A DNA stretch of 64,000 bases from positions 62,001 to 126,000 of the forward strand of contig NZ_JAQTIG010000005.1 in the NCBI RefSeq assembly GCF_029433515.1, in the 5' to 3' direction. Below are positions 47,393 through 56,280 of the stretch, in pieces (within the stretch, counting starts at the first letter, position 1; each line of letters opens with the position of its first letter). The notes under the pieces were generated by a model. The model was not told where the DNA came from, ran no database searches, and worked only from the letters and a program-made list of their open reading frames with translations. A program made the translations under genes and the position numbers. This stretch comes from Lactobacillus sp. ESL0679. Its GTDB lineage: Bacteria > Bacillota > Bacilli > Lactobacillales > Lactobacillaceae.

Positions 47393-50059
47393 ATGCTAAT
47401 AACTGAAATAGAAGATAAACTTACAAAAATCATAGATAAAGATGATCATGACACCTTTATTTATGATTTTTTGAGTATGTATAATATTCCTAAAGCAACT
47501 ATAACTAAACTTCGCAAAGGAATTAATAATTTAGCCAAAGACGATAACGAAGTTTATTTAAAAAACAAGTTGTACTACAAGGCAGTTATAGACAATAAAA
47601 ACTTAATGCAGTCATATACTGATGTTAAGGATAAAGTTGATCAAATCGGTTCAAAGCCTAGATATATTGTTGTGACTAACTTTAAACAGCTATTAGCTTA
47701 TGATACAAAGACAAAAGATACATTGGATATTCCTTTTCAGCAGTTACCACAAAAATTTGAATTCTTTTTAGCATGGAATGGCATTGAAAAAGCTGATTTT
47801 GATAAAGAAAATCCTGCTGATATTCGAGCTGCTGAACGGTTTGCAAAATTATATGATGTAATTGTTAAGGATAATCCTAGTGCTACAAGAGAAGGCTTAG
47901 ATCTCTTTTTAATTAGATTGCTATTTTGTCTATTTGCTGAAGATACTACCATTTTTCCTAAGAACCTGTTCACTAATAGAATTAAGGAACTGACTAAAGA
48001 AGATGGTAGTGATCTTGATAATTTTGTCGATCAGTTATTCAGTGTTCTAGATTATCCAAAATCTGAGCGACCAAAGAATATACCTAGCTGGTTAAATGAT
48101 TTTCCTTATGTTGATGGAGATTTATTCAAAGCTAATCATGAATCTTTAGTATTTACTAAAAAGTCTCGTAAGTTAATTATTGATGCTGGTGAATTACTTG
48201 AATGGAATCAAATTAATCCTGATATTTTAGGATCAATGATTCAAGCAGTAGCTAGTGAAGATAGTAGAAGTCATTTAGGGATGCACTATACTTCTGTTCC
48301 TAATATTATGAAGGTCATAAAACCGTTGTTCCTAGATGATTTAAGAAAATCATTTGAAGATGCAAAGGGAAATGAGCAAAAGTTACAAAAATTATATGAT
48401 CGAATCGGGCATATTAAATTTATGGACCCTGCCTGTGGCTCAGGTAATTTCTTAATTATTACGTACAAAGAATTGCGGCAATTAGAAATAGATATTATCA
48501 AGGAATTGAATAATATGGGAATTGCTACAATGTATGTTCCTTCTGTAACACTGGATCAATTTTATGGAATAGAAATTGATGATTTCGCTTGTGATGTAAC
48601 ACGCTTATCATTATGGATTGCTGAACACCAAATGAATGTAAAACTTCATGAAGAAATTGCAGATGCAGTTAGACCAACTTTGCCTTTACAACATGCTGGT
48701 GCCATTATTTGTGGTAATGCACTAAGATTAGATTGGAACGAGATATTGCCTCATAAAGCTGATGATGAAGTTTATTTGTTTGGAAATCCGCCTTATATTG
48801 GCAGTAGAAATCAAACGAAAGATAATAAATTAGACTTAAAAATGGTTTTTAAAGATAATGTTAAATACAAAAAATTAGATTATGTTTGCTCTTGGTATAA
48901 AAAAGCAGCTGAGTTTATAAAAAAGACAATATCAATGGCCGCTTTTGTTACAACAGATTCAATTTTTCAAGGTGAACAAGTGGCAATCTTATGGCCAGTT
49001 ATTTTTAAATTAGGTATTGACATTTCATTTGTATATACTTCGTTTAAATGGAGTAATAATGCCAAAAATTCAGCAGGAGTTGAAGTAGCAATAGCAGGTA
49101 TTAAAGATATAAATAAAAAATTTAATAAATCTATATATGAGAATTCGGGATATGTTAAAAAAAGCGTTTCTAACATAAGTCCTTATTTGAGTTCAGGAGG
49201 TTCTTATGTAGTCCAGCCACAAGTAAGTAGAAATGATAATTTACCTAAATTACAAAAAGGCAACGCTGCATATGATAATAATAATTTTACTTTTTCAGTA
49301 GATGAATATAAAACTTTTGTTAATAATAATCCGTCTTCTCAAAAATTGTTTAAGAAGTATATAAGTGCGTCTGACTTTTTAAATGGTAAATATAAATATT
49401 GTCTTTGGATTGAAGAATCGCAGATTATATTGGCAAAATCTATACCGGATGTAAAATTAAGAATTGATAATGTGGAAAAATATCGATTAGATAGTAAAAG
49501 ATTAGTAACTAGAAAAGCGGCAGCTACACCATTCAAGTTTGGTGAGATTAGATGGAAAAATAAGCCTGCAATGATCATACCTGTTGTGTCATCAGAAAAT
49601 CGATATTATTTACCAATTGGTTATATTAATAGTGACATCATCCCTTCATACGCCACTTTTGTTATTTATGATTCGCCAATTTGGTTGTTAGGTATTTTAG
49701 AATCTAAAATTCATATGATATGGATTAGAACTGTTGCTGGTAAATTGGGGACAAGTTATAGATATTCTGCAGAACTTGTTTATAATACATTTCCTATACC
49801 TGAACTTTCTGTTAGAAGAAAAAATGAAATAGAAGATAAAGTTTATGAAATTTTAGATATTCGTGAAGAGGAAGGCGGCACTTTAGCAGATTTATATGGT
49901 TCACCATTGGCTGCTAAGAATCCTAAGCCTATGAATGTGAGATTGCTTAAGGCACATCAAGAACTAGATTACATTGTGGATAGAGCTTATAGTGATCGTG
50001 ATTTTAAGGATGATAACGAACGTTTGAGTTTATTACTTAAAATGTATCAAGAAAAGTAA
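47393..50059 (+). CDS. MmeI-like (type IIG-related) DNA adenine methyltransferase
   Basis: An 888-residue protein. Order: a degenerate MmeI N-terminal part (1-150), a helical spacer, a methyltransferase core with SAM motif FMDPACGSGNFLI near residue 343 and catalytic motif NPPY near 465, then a target-recognition region and a C-terminal domain. Active MmeI-type enzymes carry an N-terminal D...ExK nuclease; at the matching place this protein reads KNKLYYKAVIDNKNL, without the Glu/Lys pair. ATG 47393 has AGGAG seven bases upstream. It is first in a unit with an Abi_C-like protein, a helicase and a GIY-YIG nuclease, so it is probably the modification subunit. Confidence 0.88.
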   Translation: MLITEIEDKLTKIIDKDDHDTFIYDFLSMYNIPKATITKLRKGINNLAKDDNEVYLKNKLYYKAVIDNKNLMQSYTDVKDKVDQIGSKPRYIVVTNFKQLLAYDTKTKDTLDIPFQQLPQKFEFFLAWNGIEKADFDKENPADIRAAERFAKLYDVIVKDNPSATREGLDLFLIRLLFCLFAEDTTIFPKNLFTNRIKELTKEDGSDLDNFVDQLFSVLDYPKSERPKNIPSWLNDFPYVDGDLFKANHESLVFTKKSRKLIIDAGELLEWNQINPDILGSMIQAVASEDSRSHLGMHYTSVPNIMKVIKPLFLDDLRKSFEDAKGNEQKLQKLYDRIGHIKFMDPACGSGNFLIITYKELRQLEIDIIKELNNMGIATMYVPSVTLDQFYGIEIDDFACDVTRLSLWIAEHQMNVKLHEEIADAVRPTLPLQHAGAIICGNALRLDWNEILPHKADDEVYLFGNPPYIGSRNQTKDNKLDLKMVFKDNVKYKKLDYVCSWYKKAAEFIKKTISMAAFVTTDSIFQGEQVAILWPVIFKLGIDISFVYTSFKWSNNAKNSAGVEVAIAGIKDINKKFNKSIYENSGYVKKSVSNISPYLSSGGSYVVQPQVSRNDNLPKLQKGNAAYDNNNFTFSVDEYKTFVNNNPSSQKLFKKYISASDFLNGKYKYCLWIEESQIILAKSIPDVKLRIDNVEKYRLDSKRLVTRKAAATPFKFGEIRWKNKPAMIIPVVSSENRYYLPIGYINSDIIPSYATFVIYDSPIWLLGILESKIHMIWIRTVAGKLGTSYRYSAELVYNTFPIPELSVRRKNEIEDKVYEILDIREEEGGTLADLYGSPLAAKNPKPMNVRLLKAHQELDYIVDRAYSDRDFKDDNERLSLLLKMYQEK

Positions 50060-50092
50060 TTAAACAGTAATTTTTTGGGGGGAGAAATACTG

Positions 50093-50839
50093 ATGGAAAA
50101 TGAAAACTTTAATTTTGCTTTAGTTGATGAAATTCAGGATATTTTAGCTAATACTTTTTCGGCTAATCGAATTATTGGGTTACTGAAATTTTTTACAAAT
50201 AATTATGGGCTACACTATCTTCCAATTTGGAGAAGTTATTCGATGGAGGACTCGTATGAAAATAAATTAGAAATTTTATCAAATAATTTAACTTCGATGC
50301 ATAGTAGTCAAATTGTGGATTTTTTACTTGGATTAAGAAATTGTACTGAAGTAAAGTCTGACACGGTTCTTCTTCAAAAAATCAATCAGCTTGATGAAAA
50401 TTATGATGAAAAATCTTCTCGTTTTAAAATGGCTCAGATATTATTAGATTATCCTGAAAATATTCAAAAAGTTTGGTCCAAATGTTATTCATTTTTTGAT
50501 GAAGGTAATAATAGAGAAGCGTTAGATTCTGCTAGATTAACTATTGAGTTGTTAATTAAGCATCTTGTGAAAAATGATAAATCATTAGAAAAACAGAGTA
50601 ATGATTTAGGAACTTGGTTACAAAATCATAATTGTGATAGTGAAATTAGAAATCTACTAATTAATAGCTTGGATATTTATAGCAAAATACAAAATCATAA
50701 TGTAAAGCATATCAATAATGGTAAACATATAGATAATTTAAATGAATCGGAAAATAGGCTAATTATGAATTTAAGCTATACAATTTTAAAGTTTTTAACC
50801 GATTGTGATAAACAGCAGGGTATAGATCATGAAAGATAA
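50093..50839 (+). CDS. Abi_C-like (abortive infection C-terminal-type) protein
   Basis: A 248-residue helical protein. The last 100 residues resemble the Abi_C/HEPN-like C-terminus of AbiJ-type proteins: EALDSARLTIELLIKHLVKN, then a short loop, NHNVKHINNGKHI and a final hydrophobic helix. The N-terminal half is unassigned. The ATG at 50093 follows GGGGGGAG at eight bases. The stop overlaps the helicase gene by 11 bases, which indicates tight coupling. It may be an accessory or toxic effector of the restriction-like operon. The domain call is tentative. Confidence 0.6.
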   Translation: MENENFNFALVDEIQDILANTFSANRIIGLLKFFTNNYGLHYLPIWRSYSMEDSYENKLEILSNNLTSMHSSQIVDFLLGLRNCTEVKSDTVLLQKINQLDENYDEKSSRFKMAQILLDYPENIQKVWSKCYSFFDEGNNREALDSARLTIELLIKHLVKNDKSLEKQSNDLGTWLQNHNCDSEIRNLLINSLDIYSKIQNHNVKHINNGKHIDNLNESENRLIMNLSYTILKFLTDCDKQQGIDHER

Positions 50840-52778
50840 AGATGTAGTTTCAATTAATTATCATCAGACAGGTAAAAGTACCAGTACTAACGAGTTAGGT
50901 ATGCGTGAAATGCAGGCTCGTGTATATCAGCATCGTAATTCAAAATATATTTTGGTCAAATCACCACCTGCTTCTGGTAAATCTAGAGCCTTAATGTTTG
51001 TAGCCTTAGATAAATTAGCTAATCAGGGAATTAGAAAGGTAATAATTGCTGTGCCAGAACGTTCAATTGGACGTTCTTTTAAGAATACTAATCTTACTAA
51101 GTATGGTTTTTATGAAGATTGGGAAGTTGATTCCCAATATGATTTAACTTTACCTGGTGGTGATGCGGGGAAAGTACAAAAGCTAGTTGAGTTTCTAGAT
51201 GATAATACTAGTAAAATTTTGATTTGTACTCATGCGACTTTACGTTTTGCTTATGAAAAAATTGCTGATGATCATAAGTTTGATAATGTTCTAGTTGCAA
51301 TTGATGAATTTCATCATGTATCTTCAGAAGATAGTTCTGTTCTTGGCGGTGCGTTGAAAAACATCATGCATAACTCGTCTGCTCATATTTTAGCAATGAC
51401 TGGTTCTTATTTTAGAGGAGATTCAGCACCGATTCTTTCACCAGAAGATGAACAAGAATTTGATAAGATTAATTATACTTATTATGAACAGCTCGATGGC
51501 TATCAATATTTAAAATCGTTTGGTATTGATTATAAATTTTATCAAGGATCATATTTAGATGCCTTAGATGAAGCATTAGACACGTCTAAAAAGACAATAA
51601 TACATATTCCTAGTGTTAATTCTAGTGAATCAACTAAAGACAAGTATGGTGAAGTTGATTCAATCATTGATGCTATTGGAACAATAATTGACAGAAATGA
51701 AGCTACTGGAATTTATACAGTAAAAGCTAAAGCTACTGGTAAAATATTAAAAGTTGCTGATTTGGTTAATGAAGAAGGTCGTGACAAGGTTCAAGAATAT
51801 TTAAGAACCTTAAAGGGACCAGACGATTTAGACATTATTATTGCACTTAATATGGCAAAAGAAGGATTTGATTGGCCTTGGGCTGAACAAGCTTTAACTA
51901 TTGGTTATCGTCGCTCATTAACTGAGATTGTTCAGATAATTGGTAGAGTTACACGAGATAGTTCTAATAAAACACATGCGCAGTTTACTAATATGATTGA
52001 GCAGCCTGATGCAAAAGATAGTGATGTACAATATGCAGTTAACCAAATTCTTAAAGCAATTACAGCTTCATTATTAATGGAACAAGTTTTAGCACCAGAA
52101 ATTCATTTGAAAAGCCGCAAGCATAATAACGATAAAGCAAAGAATGGTAGTGAAATTATTATTAGTGGCTTTAGAGAGCCTTCTACTCCTAGAGTTGAAA
52201 GTATTATTGAAAATGATATGCCTGATTTAAAAGCTGCAGTTTTACAAGATAATGAAGTTAAGGAAGGTATTGCAGTTAATGCTGAGCCAGAAATAATGAA
52301 TAAGGTTCTTATTCCTAAAGTTATTATGAAGCGTTATCCAGATTTATCTAATGACGAGGTGGAAGAAGTTCGTCAGCATGTTGTTGCAGATACTGTTTTG
52401 CGTCACGCAAAAGTTGATCAAACTAAAGATAGTCAAGGTAATACTAATCAATTTTTACGAATGGCTGATAAATTTATCAATGTTGATAGTTTAGATATTA
52501 ATTTGATAGATAAGATTAATCCATTTCAACGTGCTTATGATGTTATGTCACAGAGTATTGATTCCGATACTTTGCGAGTTATTGAGCGTTCTATTGATGC
52601 TCATAAATACGACTTTGATAATGATGAATTAGTTTATTTATATAATAAAGCTAAAGAGTTTGCTGCTAAATATGATCGTTTACCTAATAAAGATTCTAAG
52701 GATGATTTAGAAGTTAGAATGGCATATGCATTGGCCAAGATTGCGGATTTGCGGGCAAGAAGGTCTCAAAATGACTGA
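50829..52778 (+). CDS. SF2 DEAD/DEAH-type helicase of the restriction-like operon
   Basis: A 649-residue superfamily 2 ATPase. Walker A is PPASGKS near residue 45, Walker B is the unusual DEFHH near 159, motif III is MTGSYFRG, and motif VI is QIIGRVTRD near 370. The linker between them includes ALNMAKEGFDWPWAEQALTIG, as in type III Res/RecG-like translocases. No nuclease motif is visible at the C-terminus, which is helical. It overlaps the Abi_C-like gene by 11 bases and the GIY-YIG nuclease gene by eight. It probably drives ATP-dependent translocation for restriction by the nuclease. Confidence 0.87.
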   Translation: MKDKDVVSINYHQTGKSTSTNELGMREMQARVYQHRNSKYILVKSPPASGKSRALMFVALDKLANQGIRKVIIAVPERSIGRSFKNTNLTKYGFYEDWEVDSQYDLTLPGGDAGKVQKLVEFLDDNTSKILICTHATLRFAYEKIADDHKFDNVLVAIDEFHHVSSEDSSVLGGALKNIMHNSSAHILAMTGSYFRGDSAPILSPEDEQEFDKINYTYYEQLDGYQYLKSFGIDYKFYQGSYLDALDEALDTSKKTIIHIPSVNSSESTKDKYGEVDSIIDAIGTIIDRNEATGIYTVKAKATGKILKVADLVNEEGRDKVQEYLRTLKGPDDLDIIIALNMAKEGFDWPWAEQALTIGYRRSLTEIVQIIGRVTRDSSNKTHAQFTNMIEQPDAKDSDVQYAVNQILKAITASLLMEQVLAPEIHLKSRKHNNDKAKNGSEIIISGFREPSTPRVESIIENDMPDLKAAVLQDNEVKEGIAVNAEPEIMNKVLIPKVIMKRYPDLSNDEVEEVRQHVVADTVLRHAKVDQTKDSQGNTNQFLRMADKFINVDSLDINLIDKINPFQRAYDVMSQSIDSDTLRVIERSIDAHKYDFDNDELVYLYNKAKEFAAKYDRLPNKDSKDDLEVRMAYALAKIADLRARRSQND

Positions 52779-53967
52779 TAAATTAATTCGCTCTTTAGAT
52801 GACATTTTTAATGATCCAGATTTTGAAAAATTAATTGTACCTAAGGAAAAGAAAAAGGCAATTACTTATGATCCCGAAGTTGAAGGTTTTATTGAAATTC
52901 AAAATTGGGTAAAAAAGAATCATAGAGAACCAGAAAAGACGAGAGATATATCGAGACTGAGTGAACGTAAGTTGGCTAGTCGACTTGAAGGTATTCGAAA
53001 AGATAAAAATAGAATTGCATTACTTAAATCATATGATGAAGAAGATTTACTAAAGAAAAATTCGTTAAAAAATATTCAGACAGAAATTAAGCATGAAAAG
53101 CAAAAATTTACTAGTTTAGATGAAATTTTAAGTGATAATTCAATTTTATTCTCCAGTAATAAAAGTAAGGTTAATCAAAAATTGTTTGTTACTAAAAAAT
53201 TAGATGAAGTGAAACGTGAACGAGAAAATGAACCAGATAAAATTTCAAAAAGAAAGATTATGGATGGATTTTCTAAGTACAAATCCTTGTTTAAACAAGT
53301 TCAAGCAGAAATAACTTCAGGTATTCGTCAATTATTACCTTTTCGAAATAATCAATTGGTAGAGCATGGCTTTTACGTGTTGAATGGACAACTTTTATAC
53401 ATTGAAGCGGTCGGGGAAGAATATAAAACTAAAGGTAACAATTCGAGAAAGACGAATGCACGATTACATGTGATTTATGATAATGGAACTGAAAATTACC
53501 CTTTAAGAAATGGACTAATGGCTTCTTTATACGGTAGACATGGAAAAGTAGTAACTGAACCTGATGCAACTTTTAAATTTACTGCAGATGATCATGTTAC
53601 TGGTTATGTCTACATTTTAAAATCCAATAGTTCAAATACTGTTGTTAGAAAAATTCAGTCTAACCATTCTCTTTATAAGGTTGGCTTTACAGCAGGTACA
53701 GTTGAAAAAAGAATTGCAAATGCTGAAAATGAGTCAACATATTTATATGCACCTGTCCAAATAGTTGAAAAAATGAAAGTTGTGAATCTAAATCCTGAAT
53801 CTTTGGAAACAGCTATTCATCATGCATTAAAAAAGTATCGCTTGAATGTTGAAATTCCAGCTCCAAATGGAAAAATGCTTCAACCTAGAGAATGGTTTGT
53901 AGTTGACTTAAAAACCATTGAAGAAATTGTTAATCAGATTATTTCTAAATTACGAATGGAAGAATAG
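52771..53967 (+). CDS. GIY-YIG (T5orf172/MUG113-type) nuclease
   Basis: A 398-residue protein. The first 200 residues are charged and helical. The C-terminal 120 residues are a GIY-YIG fold of the T5orf172 type: GYVYILKS near 277, LYKVGFT near 301, GTVEKRI with the catalytic Arg, and a later ETAIHHAL Glu. The middle segment FYVLNGQLLYIEAVGEEYKTKG resembles a small beta domain common to such proteins. ATG 52771 has AGAAGG seven bases upstream; a longer frame from 52726 lies inside the helicase gene. It is probably the cleavage subunit of the four-gene unit. Confidence 0.82.
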   Translation: MTDKLIRSLDDIFNDPDFEKLIVPKEKKKAITYDPEVEGFIEIQNWVKKNHREPEKTRDISRLSERKLASRLEGIRKDKNRIALLKSYDEEDLLKKNSLKNIQTEIKHEKQKFTSLDEILSDNSILFSSNKSKVNQKLFVTKKLDEVKRERENEPDKISKRKIMDGFSKYKSLFKQVQAEITSGIRQLLPFRNNQLVEHGFYVLNGQLLYIEAVGEEYKTKGNNSRKTNARLHVIYDNGTENYPLRNGLMASLYGRHGKVVTEPDATFKFTADDHVTGYVYILKSNSSNTVVRKIQSNHSLYKVGFTAGTVEKRIANAENESTYLYAPVQIVEKMKVVNLNPESLETAIHHALKKYRLNVEIPAPNGKMLQPREWFVVDLKTIEEIVNQIISKLRMEE

Positions 53968-54017
53968 AAATATGAGTATAAGAAAGCAATCAAGTATTTT
54001 TAGTTAGGAGTATTATA

Positions 54018-54938
54018 ATGAAAATAACAAAGAAACGTATAAGAAAAGTTGAAAAATATTTATCTGATATAAGTCAAGATGCTGAGTTTATGTTGGGAGT
54101 AAGACTAAATTCGAATGTTATGAATATAATTAACGAAAAATTCGATTCGGTAAATGGTGATAAATTATTTATTCCAAGGCCATATATAGGCAAAATGTCG
54201 CAGCGAAATACTGTAGGAGAATTTATACCAGATAAAAGCAAGCCAAAAGAAATAGCTTATAGAACACATGAATGGGTTTTAAAAGATTGGGGTGGAAATT
54301 TGCATTCTGGGATAAGTGAAGATCCGTATGAAAGGTATCCTAGAATATTTAAAAGTCCTAAGAATTTCAAATTCGTATGTATCGATAAAAAACTTATTAT
54401 TAGTAAAAAGTTTATAAATAACAAAAATGAGCTTAATAATATAAAATTTGCAATTAATTTGCTTCTTGAAATATTTTCTGAAGCTGAAACTTTTGAAATT
54501 AATGAAGAATCTCGAAAGATAGAATCTATTAAAGAAACTGTTAATTGGCAAATTCTTCCAAAGGGAGAAAGGATTTGGAAAGTAATAAATGAAGGAAAAA
54601 GTCGAAAACTTATTTCTAAAAGTGAAAGTAAGAGAATAGACGAGAGATTTAAATACATAAATAGATTTATACCTGACAAAATTTATCAAGGCATAGGTGG
54701 ATATACTGGATATTTAGTATATGAATTCAAAAAAGCTAAAATTTATGTATTTGATTCTGTAATGTATGGTAATGCAACCTATATTTTTAATAGATCATGG
54801 GAAGAAGTTTCGAAGTTGACAAAAAAAGAAATATTAGAAAATCATTTGGAAGAAAGAAGGATTATTCATTCTAATAATTGGAAAGCAGAGCTGAAAAATA
54901 TGTTGGAAAAAGAACATATTTTTTATCAAGAAGCGTAA
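54018..54938 (+). CDS. Uncharacterised protein, 306 residues, after the nuclease gene
   Basis: No family is recognised. The protein is basic, Ile/Lys/Asn-rich and soluble. Notable segments are RPYIGKMSQRNTVGEFIPDK, GGYTGYLVYEFKKAKIYVFD and the C-terminal NRSWEEVSKLTKKEILENH. AGGAG lies seven bases before the ATG. It starts 50 bases after the nuclease stop on the same strand and shares the AT-rich codon use of that operon, so it may be a fifth member or separate cargo of the same island. Confidence 0.65.
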   Translation: MKITKKRIRKVEKYLSDISQDAEFMLGVRLNSNVMNIINEKFDSVNGDKLFIPRPYIGKMSQRNTVGEFIPDKSKPKEIAYRTHEWVLKDWGGNLHSGISEDPYERYPRIFKSPKNFKFVCIDKKLIISKKFINNKNELNNIKFAINLLLEIFSEAETFEINEESRKIESIKETVNWQILPKGERIWKVINEGKSRKLISKSESKRIDERFKYINRFIPDKIYQGIGGYTGYLVYEFKKAKIYVFDSVMYGNATYIFNRSWEEVSKLTKKEILENHLEERRIIHSNNWKAELKNMLEKEHIFYQEA

Positions 54939-54975
54939 ATATTTGGGGGATAGAATGAGAATTCTTAATACTTGA

Positions 54976-56166
54976 TTGAAAAAGCATATAAAAAAAGAAT
55001 CTGCCTACAAGAACTTCTTTTATGATAAACAATTGAGCTCTGAGAGTGCTTTACGTGAGCTGACCAATTTTGCTAGAGTTTACAAACAGTTATTAAAGGC
55101 AAATACTGCGTCGCCAGCATTAAATAAAATTTTATTGCACATTAATGTCATGGACAGCAGGGTTTTATATCCATATTTATTGAAATTGCTAGCAGATGAA
55201 GAAATCGATTCAGATCAAATTATTGAACTTGTGGCAATACTTGAGAATTATTTGTTTCGGATTAAAATTTGCAGTCGACCGACAAATGGTTTAAATAAGA
55301 TTGTGGTGGCGCTTTGTGAAGGCGACGATCATTTATTGGACCGAGAATTAAGACTTTTGAAGAATACTTTTCCAAGTGACAGTGAACTAAAAGCTAGTCT
55401 GATGACTACTAATCTATATAAGTTGCGTAATAACATGGCTAAGTTAACTCTCGTAATGCTAGAAGAAAGTCGCACTAAAGAAGTAATTAACTTTGAAGAT
55501 GCGCAAGTTGAGCATATTATGCCGCAGCATTTAACAACTGACTGGCGTGTGCAGGTCACAAATGCGGATCGGGTTAATGAGCAATATGGTGGCAGCTTGG
55601 GTAACTTGACGTTGACTAAGTACAACCAAGAAATGAGCAATCGGACTTTTACAGAAAAGAAAGAATTTTACCGTGATTCAAACATTAATTTAACTCGTGA
55701 AGTTGCGCAAAGTTATTTTAATTGGGATGAAACAGCGATAGCTACTAGAGCTAAACGGTTAATTGCGGAATTATTGCAGATTTTTCCTAAACCGAAGGTT
55801 TATAGTGAGAAGCAAGCTGAGCAGGTATTAGCTGGTGAGTATAATCTTACCGATGAAGTCAATATTACTGGTAGAAAACCAACTTCACTTACTATTGGCG
55901 ATACCAGTTATTCAGTGACATCTTGGCGTGCGGCTTTGATTACGCTACTGGATTATCTTTGGGATGAGGATAGCAGTAATTTAACGCAGATAAAGCAGGA
56001 TTCAAGTTTGCAGAAAAAGTTATTTTCAAGTTTGCGTAGCCCATCAACTTTGAAGAATGGCCTTCAAATTGAAACTAATTATTCAGCTCGTGATATTCTT
56101 GCAATTATGACAAAAATCACTGAGGTCCGCGATATTGCAGAACAAGTAAGCTACACTATTAAATAA
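54976..56166 (+). CDS. 5'-truncated GmrSD-type protein: DUF1524 HNH nuclease part without DUF262
   Basis: 396 residues are readable from a TTG at 54976. The DUF1524 HNH signature VEHIMPQ and GSLGNLTLTKYNQEMSNRTF are intact, and a C-terminal 100-residue domain ends the protein (GRKPTSLTIGDTSYSVTSW). Complete GmrSD-type proteins begin with a DUF262 nucleotidase/nuclease domain of about 300 residues that is missing here. An ATG at 54955 in the same frame with GGGGGAT upstream reads MRILNT and then TGA, so the 5' end looks rearranged. It is probably a remnant of a modification-dependent restriction enzyme. Codon use resembles the host again. Confidence 0.75.
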   Translation: MKKHIKKESAYKNFFYDKQLSSESALRELTNFARVYKQLLKANTASPALNKILLHINVMDSRVLYPYLLKLLADEEIDSDQIIELVAILENYLFRIKICSRPTNGLNKIVVALCEGDDHLLDRELRLLKNTFPSDSELKASLMTTNLYKLRNNMAKLTLVMLEESRTKEVINFEDAQVEHIMPQHLTTDWRVQVTNADRVNEQYGGSLGNLTLTKYNQEMSNRTFTEKKEFYRDSNINLTREVAQSYFNWDETAIATRAKRLIAELLQIFPKPKVYSEKQAEQVLAGEYNLTDEVNITGRKPTSLTIGDTSYSVTSWRAALITLLDYLWDEDSSNLTQIKQDSSLQKKLFSSLRSPSTLKNGLQIETNYSARDILAIMTKITEVRDIAEQVSYTIK

Positions 56167-56174
56167 ATTTTCCC

Positions 56175-56214
56175 CAAAAAGTTTTTTCACTAACGATGTG
56201 AGAAGACTTTTTTA
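56175..56214 (+). terminator. Terminator after the GmrSD remnant
   Basis: AAAAAGTTTTTTCAC pairs with GTGAGAAGACTTTTTT around TAACGAT, ending in a T-run. Confidence 0.75.
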
Positions 56215-56280
56215 ATGTGCTTAAAAGCCCAATTACGCGTTATACTTAAAAGAAGAGCAATAGCGACACAGGAGGAAATT

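Noticed and set aside
47393..53967. Known DISARM or BREX system
   Set aside because: No DrmA/DrmB/DrmC, PglZ, BrxC or Lon-type genes are present; only the methyltransferase and helicase are superficially shared.
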